Below are positions 34,159-42,585 of a stretch of DNA of 64,000 nucleotides, in pieces. Both the position numbers and the translations under genes were made by a program. Below the pieces are notes generated by a model, which searched no databases, was not told where the DNA came from, and was given only the letters and a program-made list of their open reading frames with translations. This DNA is from Collinsella aerofaciens (GTDB lineage Bacteria; Actinomycetota; Coriobacteriia; Coriobacteriales; Coriobacteriaceae). The DNA lies in contig NZ_WQPK01000045.1 in NCBI RefSeq assembly GCF_018785265.1, positions 62,001 through 126,000 of the forward strand. Reading direction: 5' to 3'. How positions within the stretch are numbered: the first letter of the stretch is position 1; the number at the start of each line of letters is the position of its first letter.

Positions 34159-34779
34159 TTGATCAGCATGATTCTCGGCCGCAAGATTGGCATGACCCAG
34201 GTTTGGGACGAGGACGACAACGTCGTTCCCGTCACGGTCATCCAGGCTGGCCCCTGCGCTGTCTCGCAGGTTAAAACTCAGGCAACCGACGGCTATGACG
34301 CCGTCCAGATCGGTTTCGGCGACATCAAGGCCAAGAACGTGAACAAGCCCATGGCTGGTCACTTCGCCAAGGCTGGCGTCGAGCCTGTCCGTTTCCTTCG
34401 TGAGGTCCGCGTCGAGAACGGCGAGGAGCACAAGGTCGGCGAGGTCGTCACCGTCGCTGATTTCGCTGATGTCGAGAAGGTCGACGTCATCGGTACCTCC
34501 AAGGGTAAGGGCTTCCAGGGTCGCATCAAGCGCTGGGGTCAGCGCCGCGGTCCTATGACGCATGGTTCTCACTTCCAGCGTCACCCCGGTTCTATCGGTC
34601 AGTGCGCCTATCCTGCGCGCGTCCTCAAGGGCGTCAAGATGGCCGGTCACATGGGTAACGAGCGCGTTACCGTCAAGAACCTTTCCGTTGTCCGCATCGA
34701 TGCCGAGCAGAACCTCATCTTGGTCAAGGGCGCTGTCCCGGGTGCCAAGAATGGTCTCGTCGCCATCCGTATGGCCTAA
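34159..34779 (+). CDS. rplC: 50S ribosomal protein L3
   Basis: Binds the 3' end of 23S rRNA and shapes the peptidyl transferase centre. [12 protein letters not shown] opens the protein and [23 protein letters not shown] is the extended loop that reaches the active site (residues about 113-135). TTG 34159 gives the start after GTTGGGA; ATG 34168 is an equally possible in-frame start. First gene of the rplC-rplD-rplW unit, separated from rpsJ by the lipid operon. Confidence 0.96.
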   Translation: MISMILGRKIGMTQVWDEDDNVVPVTVIQAGPCAVSQVKTQATDGYDAVQIGFGDIKAKNVNKPMAGHFAKAGVEPVRFLREVRVENGEEHKVGEVVTVADFADVEKVDVIGTSKGKGFQGRIKRWGQRRGPMTHGSHFQRHPGSIGQCAYPARVLKGVKMAGHMGNERVTVKNLSVVRIDAEQNLILVKGAVPGAKNGLVAIRMA

Positions 34780-34825
34780 GGGCCCAGCCCATTTAGCCCA
34801 GCGTCATACCAAGGAGAACACTTAA

Positions 34826-35452
34826 ATGGCAAAGTTTGAAGTTAAGAACAGCGAGGGCAAGAAGGTCGCCGAGGCCGAGCTCGCCGCTGAGGTGTACGGC
34901 ATCGAGCCGAACATCCACGTTATGCACCACATCGTCAAGTGCCAGATGGCCTCTTGGCGTCAGGGCACCCAGTCCGCTAAGGGCCGCTCTGAGGTTTCCG
35001 GTGGCGGCAAGAAGCCTTGGCGTCAGAAGGGCACCGGCCGTGCCCGCCAGGGTTCCATCCGTGCTGCCCAGTGGCGTCACGGTGGCGTTGTCTTCGCCCC
35101 CAAGCCCCGTTCTTACGCTAAGCGTATGAACAACAAGGAGGTCAAGCTGGCTATGCGCTCCGCGCTGTCCGCCAAGCTGGCCGATGGCGAGCTTGTGCTC
35201 GTCGACGACTACGGCTTCGAGAAGCCTTCCACCAAGGCTGCCGTCGCCATGCTCAAGGCCCTTGGCCTTGAGGGCAAGCGTCTGACCATCATCGTTCGCG
35301 ATGAGGACGTCAACGCCTACCTGTCGTTCCGCAACATTCCCAAGACGTTCATCATCACCGCTGACGAGGCCAACACCTACGATCTCGTCAACAACAACGC
35401 TGTGTTGATGCCCGCCGACATCGCCGCTCACTTCGGGGAGGTGCTTGCATAA
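34826..35452 (+). CDS. rplD: 50S ribosomal protein L4
   Basis: Lines the nascent peptide tunnel and, in many bacteria, represses its own operon. 208 residues with the tunnel loop GGGKKPWRQKGTGRARQGS (about residues 60-78) and RSYAKRMNNKEVKLAMRSAL. AAGGAGA lies before ATG 34826. Its stop is directly adjacent to the rplW start. Confidence 0.96.
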   Translation: MAKFEVKNSEGKKVAEAELAAEVYGIEPNIHVMHHIVKCQMASWRQGTQSAKGRSEVSGGGKKPWRQKGTGRARQGSIRAAQWRHGGVVFAPKPRSYAKRMNNKEVKLAMRSALSAKLADGELVLVDDYGFEKPSTKAAVAMLKALGLEGKRLTIIVRDEDVNAYLSFRNIPKTFIITADEANTYDLVNNNAVLMPADIAAHFGEVLA

Positions 35453-35740
35453 ATGACCGCCCACGAGATCATCATCCGTCCGATCGTGTCCGAGCGTTCC
35501 TTCTCCGGCATGGAGCTGAACAAGTACACGTTCGAGGTCGCCAAGGATGCTAACAAGTATCAGATCAAGGACGCTGTCGAGGAGATCTTCGGCGTCAAGG
35601 TCGTTCGCGTGAACACCCTGACGGTCAAGCCCAAGACCAAGCGCGTGCGCTATGTCGCCGGCAAGACCCGTTCTTGGAAGAAGGCCATCGTCACGCTGGC
35701 CGAGGGCGACACCATCGAGGTCTTTGGCAACCAGGCCTAA
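35453..35740 (+). CDS. rplW: 50S ribosomal protein L23
   Basis: Tunnel-exit protein and docking site for trigger factor and SRP. EIIIRPIVSERSF start, then NKYTFEVAKDANKYQIKDAV and the loop KPKTKRVRYVAGKTRSWKKA. 95 residues. ATG 35453 follows the rplD stop without a gap. A 179-bp spacer with a new promoter-like motif separates it from rplB. Confidence 0.96.
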   Translation: MTAHEIIIRPIVSERSFSGMELNKYTFEVAKDANKYQIKDAVEEIFGVKVVRVNTLTVKPKTKRVRYVAGKTRSWKKAIVTLAEGDTIEVFGNQA

Positions 35741-35815
35741 GACTCGCTGCTGTTGAGTGAGCTCATGCCTCCCAAATAGGGGAGGCGAGAGCTCAAGGTT
35801 TTGGGCGTATAAAAT

Positions 35816-35840
35816 GGACACGCCCGGAACCGTGTATACG
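35816..35840 (+). promoter_or_regulatory. Conserved motif and internal promoter before rplB
   Basis: GGACACGCCCG, four bases, CGTG, then TATACG (35835-35840), the same layout and spacing as before rplC. This suggests a second transcription start inside the S10 cluster. Confidence 0.6.
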
Positions 35841-35919
35841 TCCGGTGTCATCGCACCCGAGGCAGAACCTCGAATCCCTGTCTGCGATGGCTAACGGATT
35901 CCTATTGAAAGGGATTGTA

Positions 35920-36750
35920 ATGGCTGTAAAGCACCTTAAGCCGACCTCCGCTGGTAGGCGTTGGCAGACGATCTCCGATTTCTCCGAGATCACCTGCACC
36001 AAGCCCGAGAAGTCTCTTCTCGAGCCCCTGCCCAAGAAGGCCGGTCGTAACAACAACGGCCGCATCACCACCCGCCACCAGGGCGGCGGCGTGAAGCGTC
36101 GTTACCGCGTGATCGACTTTAAGCGCAACAAGGACGGCGTGCCCGCCAAGGTTGCCACGATCGAGTACGATCCGAACCGTTCCGCTCGCATCGCTCTGCT
36201 GCACTACGCTGACGGTGAGAAGCGCTACATCCTGGCCCCCAAGGGCCTCGAGGTCGGTCAGACCATCATGTCCGGTTCTGACGCCGACATCAAGCCGGGC
36301 AACGCTCTGCCCCTCGCCGACATTCCCGTCGGTACGCTCATCCACGCCGTCGAGTTCCAGCCGGGCAAGGGCGCTGCTATCGCCCGTTCCGCCGGTAACT
36401 CCTGCCAGCTGATGGGTAAGGAGGGCAAGTACGCTATCGTCCGTATGCCTTCCTCCGAGATGCGCCGCATCCTCGTTACCTGCCGCGCCACCGTCGGTGA
36501 GGTCGGCAACGCCGATCACTCCAACATCGTCATCGGCAAGGCCGGCCGTAAGCGTCACATGAACGTGCGCCCGACCGTCCGCGGTACCGTCATGAACCCT
36601 GTCGACCACCCGCACGGCGGTGGCGAGGGCAAGAACCACACCTCTGGTCGTCCCTCCGTTACCCCCTGGGGTAAGCCGACGAAGGGCCTTCGTACGCGCA
36701 AGAAGAAGAAGGTCTCGAACCAGCACATCATTCGTCGCCGTAAGAAGTAA
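35920..36750 (+). CDS. rplB: 50S ribosomal protein L2
   Basis: Central 23S rRNA-binding protein needed for subunit joining and peptidyl transfer. 276 residues from ATG 35920 (GAAAGGGA 5 nt upstream); an in-frame ATG at 35845 would add 25 unrelated residues. The catalytic-site loop [12 protein letters not shown] with its conserved histidine and the basic tail [16 protein letters not shown] are present. Confidence 0.97.
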   Translation: MAVKHLKPTSAGRRWQTISDFSEITCTKPEKSLLEPLPKKAGRNNNGRITTRHQGGGVKRRYRVIDFKRNKDGVPAKVATIEYDPNRSARIALLHYADGEKRYILAPKGLEVGQTIMSGSDADIKPGNALPLADIPVGTLIHAVEFQPGKGAAIARSAGNSCQLMGKEGKYAIVRMPSSEMRRILVTCRATVGEVGNADHSNIVIGKAGRKRHMNVRPTVRGTVMNPVDHPHGGGEGKNHTSGRPSVTPWGKPTKGLRTRKKKKVSNQHIIRRRKK

Positions 36751-36782
36751 TTTCGGATACCGAGTTTTAGGAGAAAGCACTT

Positions 36783-37043
36783 ATGAGCAGAAGTCTCAAA
36801 AAGGGCCCGTTCGTGGAGACTCGCCTTCTCTCGCGTATCACCGCGATGAACGAGGCTGGCAAGAAGGACGTCGTGAAGACCTGGTCCCGCGCGTCCACCA
36901 TCTTCCCCGAGATGGTTGGTCACACCATCGCCGTCCACGACGGCCGCAAGCATGTGCCCGTGTATGTTACCGAGTCCATGGTTGGTCACAAGCTCGGCGA
37001 GTTCGCGCCGACTCGTACGTTCCGTGGCCACAAGGCCAAATAG
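36783..37043 (+). CDS. rpsS: 30S ribosomal protein S19
   Basis: 30S head protein contacting S13 and the A-site tRNA finger. [12 protein letters not shown] start, [20 protein letters not shown] and [15 protein letters not shown] end are standard. 86 residues. AGGAGAAAG precedes ATG 36783. Confidence 0.97.
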   Translation: MSRSLKKGPFVETRLLSRITAMNEAGKKDVVKTWSRASTIFPEMVGHTIAVHDGRKHVPVYVTESMVGHKLGEFAPTRTFRGHKAK

Positions 37044-37057
37044 GGGGTTAACCGTAA

Positions 37058-37429
37058 ATGGCAACTAAGTCTATTGAAACTGAGGCCACCGAGGTTCGCG
37101 CCGTCGCTAAGTACGTGCGTGTTTCCCCCAGCAAGGCCCGCCTGGTGGTCGATCTGATCCGCCGCAAGCCTGTCGCTCAGGCCTTCGACATCCTCCACTT
37201 CTGCGACCGCGCCGTCGCCGTGGATGTCGAGAAGGTTCTCCGTTCCGCCGTTGCGAACGCCGAGAACAACAACGGTCTGCGTGCCGACAACCTGGTTGTC
37301 GCCGCTGCCTATGTTGACGAGGGTCCGACGCTTAAGCGCATCCGTCCCCGCGCCAAGGGTTCCGCTTCTCGCATTCTGAAGCGTACTTCCCACATCACCG
37401 TCGTCGTTGCTCCTCGAAAGGAGGCGTAA
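37058..37429 (+). CDS. rplV: 50S ribosomal protein L22
   Basis: Tunnel-wall protein whose beta-hairpin is a macrolide resistance site. [19 protein letters not shown] and the hairpin [20 protein letters not shown] are visible. 123 residues; the N-terminus has about 10 extra residues ([10 protein letters not shown]) compared with short homologues. It ends 6 nt before rpsC. Confidence 0.96.
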   Translation: MATKSIETEATEVRAVAKYVRVSPSKARLVVDLIRRKPVAQAFDILHFCDRAVAVDVEKVLRSAVANAENNNGLRADNLVVAAAYVDEGPTLKRIRPRAKGSASRILKRTSHITVVVAPRKEA

Positions 37430-37435
37430 AGCTGT

Positions 37436-38146
37436 ATGGGTCAGAAAGTCTACCCCACCGGCTTCCGTCTTGGCATCACCGAGAACTGGCGCTCCCGCTG
37501 GTTCGCAGAGAAGGATTACGCTAAGACCCTCGGTAACGATCTCGAGATTCGTAAGTACCTCGAGAAGCGTCTTTCCCGCGCAGCTGTCTCCCGCGTCGAG
37601 ATCGAGCGCGCTGGCGACAAGGTGAAGGTCATCATCCTCACTGCTCGCCCCGGCGTTGTCATCGGTAAGAAGGGTGCCGAGATCGATACCCTCCGTACCG
37701 AGCTCGAGAAGGTCGCTGGCGTCTCCAAGGGCCAGCTCTCCGTCGACGTTGTCGAGATCAAGCGCCCCGAGCTCGACGCCAACCTCGTTGCTCAGTCTAT
37801 CGCCGAGCAGCTCGAGGGCCGCGTTGCCTTCCGTCGCGCTATGCGCAAGGCTGTCCAGTCCGCCCGCAAGGCCGGCGCTAAGGGCATCCGTATCCAGTGC
37901 TCCGGTCGTCTCGGCGGTGCCGAGATGGGCCGTCGTGAGTGGTACCGCGAGGGTCGCGTGCCTCTGCACACCCTCCGTGCCAAGATCGACTACGGCACGG
38001 CTGTCGCCAGCACCACCATGGGCGCTTGCGGCGTGAAGGTCTGGATTTACCTGGGCGAGAAGCTCCCGGGCCAGCCTGTTCCCAACCCTGCACTCGAGGG
38101 CTCTTCCCGTCCTCGTCGTCGTAACTCCGAGAGGAGGGGTCAGTAG
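37436..38146 (+). CDS. rpsC: 30S ribosomal protein S3
   Basis: mRNA entry-tunnel protein with helicase role. [13 protein letters not shown] start, KH domain loop [14 protein letters not shown] (about residues 64-77) and the C-terminal domain [20 protein letters not shown]. 236 residues. It overlaps the rplP GTG start by 1 nt (stop TAG shares G 38146). Confidence 0.97.
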   Translation: MGQKVYPTGFRLGITENWRSRWFAEKDYAKTLGNDLEIRKYLEKRLSRAAVSRVEIERAGDKVKVIILTARPGVVIGKKGAEIDTLRTELEKVAGVSKGQLSVDVVEIKRPELDANLVAQSIAEQLEGRVAFRRAMRKAVQSARKAGAKGIRIQCSGRLGGAEMGRREWYREGRVPLHTLRAKIDYGTAVASTTMGACGVKVWIYLGEKLPGQPVPNPALEGSSRPRRRNSERRGQ

Positions 38147-38649
38147 TGCTTGCCCCTAAGCGTATTCTTCACCGCAAGGTGCAGCGTGGCTCCATGAAGG
38201 GCCAGGCCAAGGGTAATACCGAGCTGCATTTCGGCGAGTTTGGTATCCAGGCTCTCGAGGCCCATTGGATCACCAACCGTCAGATCGAGGCCGCTCGTAT
38301 TGCCATGACCCGCTACATGAAGCGTGGCGGTCGTGTCTACATCACGATCTTCCCCGATAAGCCCATCACCAAGAAGCCTGCCGAGACTCGCATGGGTTCT
38401 GGTAAGGGTAACCCCGAGGAGTGGGTGGCCGTCGTCAAGCCCGGCCGCATCATGTTCGAGGTCAAGGGTGTTCCCGAGGAGGTCGCTCGCGAGGCTCTGC
38501 GTCTTGCGCAGCACAAGCTCCCCATCAAGACCAAGATTGTTGCTGCTAAGAACGCTGAGCAGCGCATCGAGAAGGAGATGGCTGAGGAGGCCGCTCTCGA
38601 GGCCAAGTGGGCTGCTGAGGACGCCGCCGCCGCCAAGGAGGAGAACTAA
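38146..38649 (+). CDS. rplP: 50S ribosomal protein L16 with C-terminal extension
   Basis: A-site finger-binding protein. [15 protein letters not shown] start, [20 protein letters not shown] and [18 protein letters not shown] are normal. The conserved part ends near residue 138; the remaining about 29 residues are a charged, Ala/Glu-rich helix ([18 protein letters not shown]) not found in standard L16. GTG 38146, preceded by GAGGAGGGG, overlaps the rpsC stop. Ends overlapping the rpmC start by 1 nt. Confidence 0.95.
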   Translation: MLAPKRILHRKVQRGSMKGQAKGNTELHFGEFGIQALEAHWITNRQIEAARIAMTRYMKRGGRVYITIFPDKPITKKPAETRMGSGKGNPEEWVAVVKPGRIMFEVKGVPEEVAREALRLAQHKLPIKTKIVAAKNAEQRIEKEMAEEAALEAKWAAEDAAAAKEEN

Positions 38650-38864
38650 TGAAGCCCGCAGAGATTCGTGAGCTCTCGGACGCTCAGCTCGTTGAGAAGC
38701 TGAAGGAAATGCGCGCCGAGCTCTTTAACCTTCGTTTCCAGATGGCCACCAGCCAGCTGGACAACACCGCTCGCGTCAACACCGTGAAGAAGGACATCGC
38801 TCGCGTCCTCACGGAGCAGCGCGCCCGCGAGATCGCAGCGGAGAAGTCCGCTGTCGCCGAGTAG
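38649..38864 (+). CDS. rpmC: 50S ribosomal protein L29
   Basis: Small coiled-coil protein near the tunnel exit, partner of trigger factor binding. [20 protein letters not shown] and FNLRFQMATSQLDNTARV are characteristic. 71 residues. ATG 38649 overlaps the rplP stop (ATGA-type coupling). Confidence 0.95.
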   Translation: MKPAEIRELSDAQLVEKLKEMRAELFNLRFQMATSQLDNTARVNTVKKDIARVLTEQRAREIAAEKSAVAE

Positions 38865-38880
38865 GACCTAAGGAGAGAAC

Positions 38881-39141
38881 ATGACTGATTCGCGTAACTC
38901 GCGTAAGGTCCGTACGGGTGTCGTTACCTCCGTCTCCGGTGCCAAGACCATTGTTGTCACCATCACCGAGCGCAAGCGTCACCCCAAGTACGGCAAGATG
39001 ATGACCAGCTCCAAGAAGCTGCACGCTCACGACGAGGAGTGCACGGCTGGCGTGGGCGATACCGTCCGCGTTATGGAGACCCGTCCTATGTCCAAGATGA
39101 AGCGTTGGCGCCTCATCGAGGTCGTCGAGCGCGCTAAATAA
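38881..39141 (+). CDS. rpsQ: 30S ribosomal protein S17
   Basis: 16S rRNA-binding OB-fold protein. RKVRTGVVTSVSGAKTIVV start and a VGDTVRVMETRPMSKMKRWR end block are typical. 86 residues. AAGGAGAGA precedes ATG 38881. The next gene is 118 nt downstream, which leaves room for a promoter such as TTGTAC (39160) with a TATGCC 17 bp later, though this is weak. Confidence 0.95.
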   Translation: MTDSRNSRKVRTGVVTSVSGAKTIVVTITERKRHPKYGKMMTSSKKLHAHDEECTAGVGDTVRVMETRPMSKMKRWRLIEVVERAK

Positions 39142-39259
39142 GCAGTCGCTCTTACGACTTGTACGTTTCCGAAGATGTGCGTATGCCTGGCTTGCATACC
39201 ACGGGCCGTATAAAGGCTGCGCACCTCTCTTCGGTTCTTAGTTCGGAGGAACATCTACC

Positions 39260-39628
39260 ATGATTCAGATGCAAACCATGCTGAACGTCGCCGACAACTC
39301 CGGCGCTCGCAAGATTCGCTGCATCAAGGTGCTTGGCGGTTCCAAGCGTCGTTATGCAGGCATCGGCGATGTGTTCATCGGTGCTGTCCAGGAGGCTACC
39401 CCTGGCGCCAACGTCAAGAAGAAGGACGTTGTCCGTTGCGTCGTCGTTCGCACCGTTAAGGAGATCCGCCGCAAGGATGGCTCCTACATTCGCTTTGATG
39501 AGAACGCCTGCGTTGTCATCAACAACGATGGTTCGCCCGTCGGCACCCGTATCTTCGGGCCCGTCGCTCGCGAGCTTCGTGACAAGAAGTACATGAAGAT
39601 CGTCTCGCTCGCTCCCGAGACCCTGTAG
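39260..39628 (+). CDS. rplN: 50S ribosomal protein L14
   Basis: Subunit-interface protein. [19 protein letters not shown] start and [17 protein letters not shown] and [20 protein letters not shown] are standard. 122 residues. TCGGAGGAAC lies before ATG 39260. Usually opens the spc operon, here together with rplX only. Confidence 0.97.
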   Translation: MIQMQTMLNVADNSGARKIRCIKVLGGSKRRYAGIGDVFIGAVQEATPGANVKKKDVVRCVVVRTVKEIRRKDGSYIRFDENACVVINNDGSPVGTRIFGPVARELRDKKYMKIVSLAPETL

Positions 39629-39641
39629 TTAGGGGAGATAT

Positions 39642-39947
39642 ATGTATATCAAGAAGGGCGATAAGGTCCAGGTTCTCTCTGGTAAGGATCGCGGCAAGCA
39701 GGGCGTTGTCCTGCGTGCTCTCCCCGCCGTGAACAAGGTCGTTGTCGAGGGCGTTTCGGTCGTCAAGAAGGCCGTCAAGCCCAACGCTGCCAACCAGCAG
39801 GGCGGCATCGTTTCGCAGGAGGCTCCTATCGACGCCTCCAACGTCAATCTCGTTTGCCCCGAGTGCGGTAAGGTTACCCGCGTCGGTCACGAGAAGGACG
39901 GCAAGAACAAGCTGCGCGTCTGCAAGAAGTGCGGCCACAAGTTCTAA
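39642..39947 (+). CDS. rplX: 50S ribosomal protein L24
   Basis: Early assembly protein of the large subunit with a KOW motif: [20 protein letters not shown]. The C-terminus carries a CPECGK...CKKCGH zinc-ribbon pair, seen in some L24 proteins. 101 residues. ATG 39642 follows AGGGGAGAT. A terminator at 39974 follows, and rplE, rpsN, rpsH and the rest of the usual spc order are not found downstream. Confidence 0.96.
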   Translation: MYIKKGDKVQVLSGKDRGKQGVVLRALPAVNKVVVEGVSVVKKAVKPNAANQQGGIVSQEAPIDASNVNLVCPECGKVTRVGHEKDGKNKLRVCKKCGHKF

Positions 39948-39973
39948 GCTGCCCGCAACATCAAGTTGCTAGC

Positions 39974-40009
39974 AAAGGCCCGGATGCCCCAAGGCACCCG
40001 GGCCTTTTT
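39974..40009 (+). terminator. Intrinsic terminator after rplX
   Basis: AAAGGCCCGGATGCC pairs with GGCACCCGGGCCTTT around CCAA and is followed by TTT. Marks a clean end of the ribosomal cluster. Confidence 0.92.
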
Positions 40010-40017
40010 CTATCCCT

Positions 40018-40156
40018 ACTCATTGGGGACAGACTTAAATGAGTGGTCGTCGCTTGGCATTCATTGGGGACAGGCTTAAATGAGTGCCGTTGAAACGCCG
40101 GTAGCTGGGGACGTTCCCTATGTGCCGGCAGTTAGGGAAGTCCCTATCTGCCGGCA
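40018..40156. repeat. Tandem array of short hairpins with GGGGAC-type loops
   Basis: Four hairpins in a row: ACTCATT/AATGAGT (40018-40044, loop GGGGACAGACTT), GGCATTCATT/AATGAGTGCC (40056-40088, loop GGGGACAGGCTT), GCCGGTAG with TGTGCCGGC (40097-40129, loop CTGGGGACGTTCCC) and TGCCGGCAG/CTGCCGGCA (40123-40156, inner AGGGA/TCCCT). Stems differ, loops share GGGGAC or GGGA. No ORF fits. The region 40157-40270 contains nothing recognised. Confidence 0.65.
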
Positions 40157-40270
40157 GTTTGGAACAGTCCTTTGATGGCTGCGCCCCCCAGAGGGGTGGA
40201 GTAATACAGCCTACTCTGTCTTTTATGGCTATGGTGTTCCGCCCTTTTATGTTTCATAAGGATCGTCGCA

Positions 40271-40399
40271 TGCGCATTTACGCGCATAGCCTTGCGCGAT
40301 AATGCGCATAACCGCGCAAACATCTGCCAACTATGGCTAAATAATGACCGATAAGCAAATAAGCACGCAAACACGAGCAGATACGCGCGCAATTGTGCG
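40271..40399. promoter_or_regulatory. Three operator-like palindromes before the oxidoreductase operon
   Basis: TGCGCATTTACGCGCA (40271-40286) and TGCGCGATAATGCGCA (40293-40308) are 22 bp apart, about two helical turns; CGCGCAATTGTGCG (40386-40399) lies closer to the start. All have GCGC half-sites. Plausible targets of the DeoR-type regulator encoded second in the operon. Confidence 0.55.
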
Positions 40400-40450
40400 A
40401 ATATAGAGTTGTTAGAAATGAAGGACTTCCGATACCTCAGGAGGCACATA

Positions 40451-41530
40451 ATGGCAGATTCCAAACAGGCTCCGCTCGACGCCGAAGCAGCCGCTAAGGC
40501 GGCATTTGCCTCGGTCCAGGACAAGCGATTCCCCAACGATATTTTTACGGCTCCCGAGCTTCGTTGGGCTGTGATCGGGTGCGGCGTTATCGCCAACCAG
40601 ATGGCCCAGTCTCTCGCTCTTGCCGGCCGCAAGCTTGCGGGCGTTGCCAACCGCACTCTGTCCAAGGCTCAAGCTTTTGCAGAGCAGTATGGCGTTGAGA
40701 AGGTCTATGAAACGGTCGAGGATCTCTATGCCGATCCGAACATTGACGCAGTCTATATCACCACGCCGCACAACACTCACATCACCTACCTGCGATCCGC
40801 TCTGGCAGCCGGCAAGCACGTGCTCTGTGAGAAGGCTATTACCCTCAACTCCGCCGAGCTCGACGAGGCCCGCGCCATTGCCGGTGATCACAACGTCGTC
40901 CTTATGGACGCCACCACGGTGCTTCACATGCCCTTATATCAAGAGCTGCGTCGCCGCATGGATGACGGTGAGTTCGGCCGCATGAATCTCGCCCAACTCA
41001 ACTTTGGCAGCTATAAGGAGTACGGCGACCTGACCAACCGCTTCTACAACCGCAACCTTGCTGGCGGTGCCATGCTCGATATTGGCGTGTATGCCCTGTC
41101 TGTCATGCGCCTCTTTATGGCGAGCCAGCCCGCTGAGGTCGTTTCGCTGGGCAACACCTGCGAGACTGGCGTTGACGTCGCGGGTGGCATCGTCTGCCGA
41201 AATGCCGAGCAGCAGCTGGGCGTCGTGAGCCTTACGCTCCACTCCAAGCAGCCCAAGCGCTCGGTCATCAGCTTCGACAAGTGCTACATCGAGGTCAATG
41301 AATATCCGCGTGCCGATCACGCGACCATCGTGTGGACTGCGGACGGCCACCGCGAGGAGGTCCACGCCGGCACCGAGGCTTACGCCCTGTGCTATGAGAT
41401 GGCCGACCTGGAGAAGGCCGTTGCCGGCGACGACTCCAAGCGCGAGCTGCTGGATTATGCTTCTGATGTTATGGAGCTTATGACCAAGCTCCGCGCCGAC
41501 TGGGGAGTTGTGTACCCCGAGGAGGAGTAA
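40451..41530 (+). CDS. Gfo/Idh/MocA family NAD(P)-dependent oxidoreductase
   Basis: Sugar- or inositol-type dehydrogenase with a Rossmann N-terminus (RWAVIGCGVIANQMAQ, about residues 40-55) and a C-terminal alpha/beta substrate domain. The usual CEKP motif reads CEKAITLN: the catalytic lysine is kept but the proline is Ala. GGGAMLDIGVYAL, with the aspartate that pairs with the active-site histidine region, follows. ATG 40451 is chosen because AGGAGG (40439-40444) ends 6 nt upstream; the frame is open to 40409. Forms an operon with the DeoR-type gene 3 nt downstream. Substrate unknown. Confidence 0.85.
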   Translation: MADSKQAPLDAEAAAKAAFASVQDKRFPNDIFTAPELRWAVIGCGVIANQMAQSLALAGRKLAGVANRTLSKAQAFAEQYGVEKVYETVEDLYADPNIDAVYITTPHNTHITYLRSALAAGKHVLCEKAITLNSAELDEARAIAGDHNVVLMDATTVLHMPLYQELRRRMDDGEFGRMNLAQLNFGSYKEYGDLTNRFYNRNLAGGAMLDIGVYALSVMRLFMASQPAEVVSLGNTCETGVDVAGGIVCRNAEQQLGVVSLTLHSKQPKRSVISFDKCYIEVNEYPRADHATIVWTADGHREEVHAGTEAYALCYEMADLEKAVAGDDSKRELLDYASDVMELMTKLRADWGVVYPEEE

Positions 41531-41533
41531 GCG

Positions 41534-42280
41534 ATGCTTGCGGAAGATAGGCTCAACGCGATCGTGTCGATGGTGCAGCAGGCCGGCTCGGTTACCGTGC
41601 CGGAGCTTGCCGAAGCCCTGGGCGTGACGGCGTCTACCATTCGGCGCGACCTGCAGACGCTCGACCGAGCTCATCGCATCGCCAAGGTCCACGGTGGAGC
41701 GACGAGTCTTGAGCGCGCGCACGTGACGCGCGACCTAACGCTTAATGAGCGCAGCGACCTCCATAACGACGACAAGGAGCGTATCTGCGCCCGTGCGGCG
41801 GCGCTTGTGGAGCCCGAGAGCTTTGTATACATCGACTCGGGCTCGACGACGCTGAGGCTCATCGAGCATCTTCCACACCTTGAAGATGTCACCTATGTGA
41901 CCGATTCCGTGCTCCATGCTCAGCACCTTGCTTTGCGCGGCATGCGTACCGTGGTGTTGGGCGGCGAGCTCAAACCCGAGACCGAGGCGCTCGTTGGCCC
42001 CGATGCCTTGGCAACCTTAGACCGCTACAACTTCAACTGTGGCTTTTGGGGCGCTAACGGCATTGCCGCCGAGCAGGGCTTCACGGCGCCCGATATCGAG
42101 GAAGCACAGGTCAAGCGTATCTCGATGCGCCATACCGCCAAACGCTTTGTAATCTCGGACGCCAGTAAATTTGGCATGGTGGCGCCCGTCAAGTTCGCGG
42201 ACTTCCGCGACGCAACGATTATCACTGCGGGCGAGGTCCCCGCCAAGTACCGGGCAATGGACAACGTCATCACTGTCTAA
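41534..42280 (+). CDS. DeoR/GlpR family transcriptional regulator
   Basis: N-terminal DeoR winged helix (VTVPELAEALGVTASTIRRD, residues about 20-39, then KVHGGATSL) and a C-terminal sugar-phosphate-sensing domain with the SGSTTLRLIEHL loop. 248 residues, normal. Such proteins usually repress sugar catabolic genes until a phosphorylated sugar is present. Its start is 4 nt after the oxidoreductase stop. Probably controls this operon through the palindromes at 40271-40399. Confidence 0.9.
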   Translation: MLAEDRLNAIVSMVQQAGSVTVPELAEALGVTASTIRRDLQTLDRAHRIAKVHGGATSLERAHVTRDLTLNERSDLHNDDKERICARAAALVEPESFVYIDSGSTTLRLIEHLPHLEDVTYVTDSVLHAQHLALRGMRTVVLGGELKPETEALVGPDALATLDRYNFNCGFWGANGIAAEQGFTAPDIEEAQVKRISMRHTAKRFVISDASKFGMVAPVKFADFRDATIITAGEVPAKYRAMDNVITV

Positions 42281-42297
42281 CAGCGAGACAAGGCCAA

Positions 42298-42334
42298 AAC
42301 CACCACGAAGGTGCCTGTCCCCATTGTGGTGGTT
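42298..42334. repeat. Hairpin with GGTGCCTGTCCCC loop, copy A
   Basis: AACCACCAC (42298-42306) pairs with GTGGTGGTT (42326-42334); the loop is GAAGGTGCCTGTCCCCATT. Nearly the same sequence recurs at 42586-42624. GGTGCCTGTCCCC resembles repeats associated with REP-type (Y1) transposases in other bacteria. Confidence 0.7.
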
Positions 42335-42366
42335 AGTAACGAAAACCGAGTAGTTTTCTCAATAGA

Positions 42367-42404
42367 AAAGCGGCAACGTCCATCACGGGCGTTGCCGCTT
42401 TCGT
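42367..42404. terminator. Bidirectional terminator between DeoR gene and pseudouridine synthase
   Basis: AAAGCGGCAACG (42367-42378) pairs with CGTTGCCGCTTT (42390-42401), with T-runs available on both strands. Confidence 0.75.
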
Positions 42405-42424
42405 TGTCTGCCGGTTTGTCTAAG

Positions 42425-42553
42425 TCTGTAACAACTGGACCGTTAAAAGTGGGCTAGGTGTTACAGATTGAGATTTTCCCTTAAGGGGGATTTGAATGTC
42501 TCGATCTGTAACAGATAGACCGGAAAATGGGTTCTAACTGTTACAGATCGAGA
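42425..42553. repeat. Nested TCTGTAACA inverted repeats
   Basis: TCTGTAACA (42425-42433) pairs with TGTTACAGA (42459-42467), and TCTCGATCTGTAACAG (42499-42514) pairs with CTGTTACAGATCGAGA (42538-42553). The two loops share GACCG..AAAA.TGGG. The middle arms can also pair with each other, so alternative folds exist. Fills most of the 342-bp spacer. Confidence 0.75.
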
Positions 42554-42585
42554 CATTTTGGGACCGCGGTTGAACCATTGCGGCA

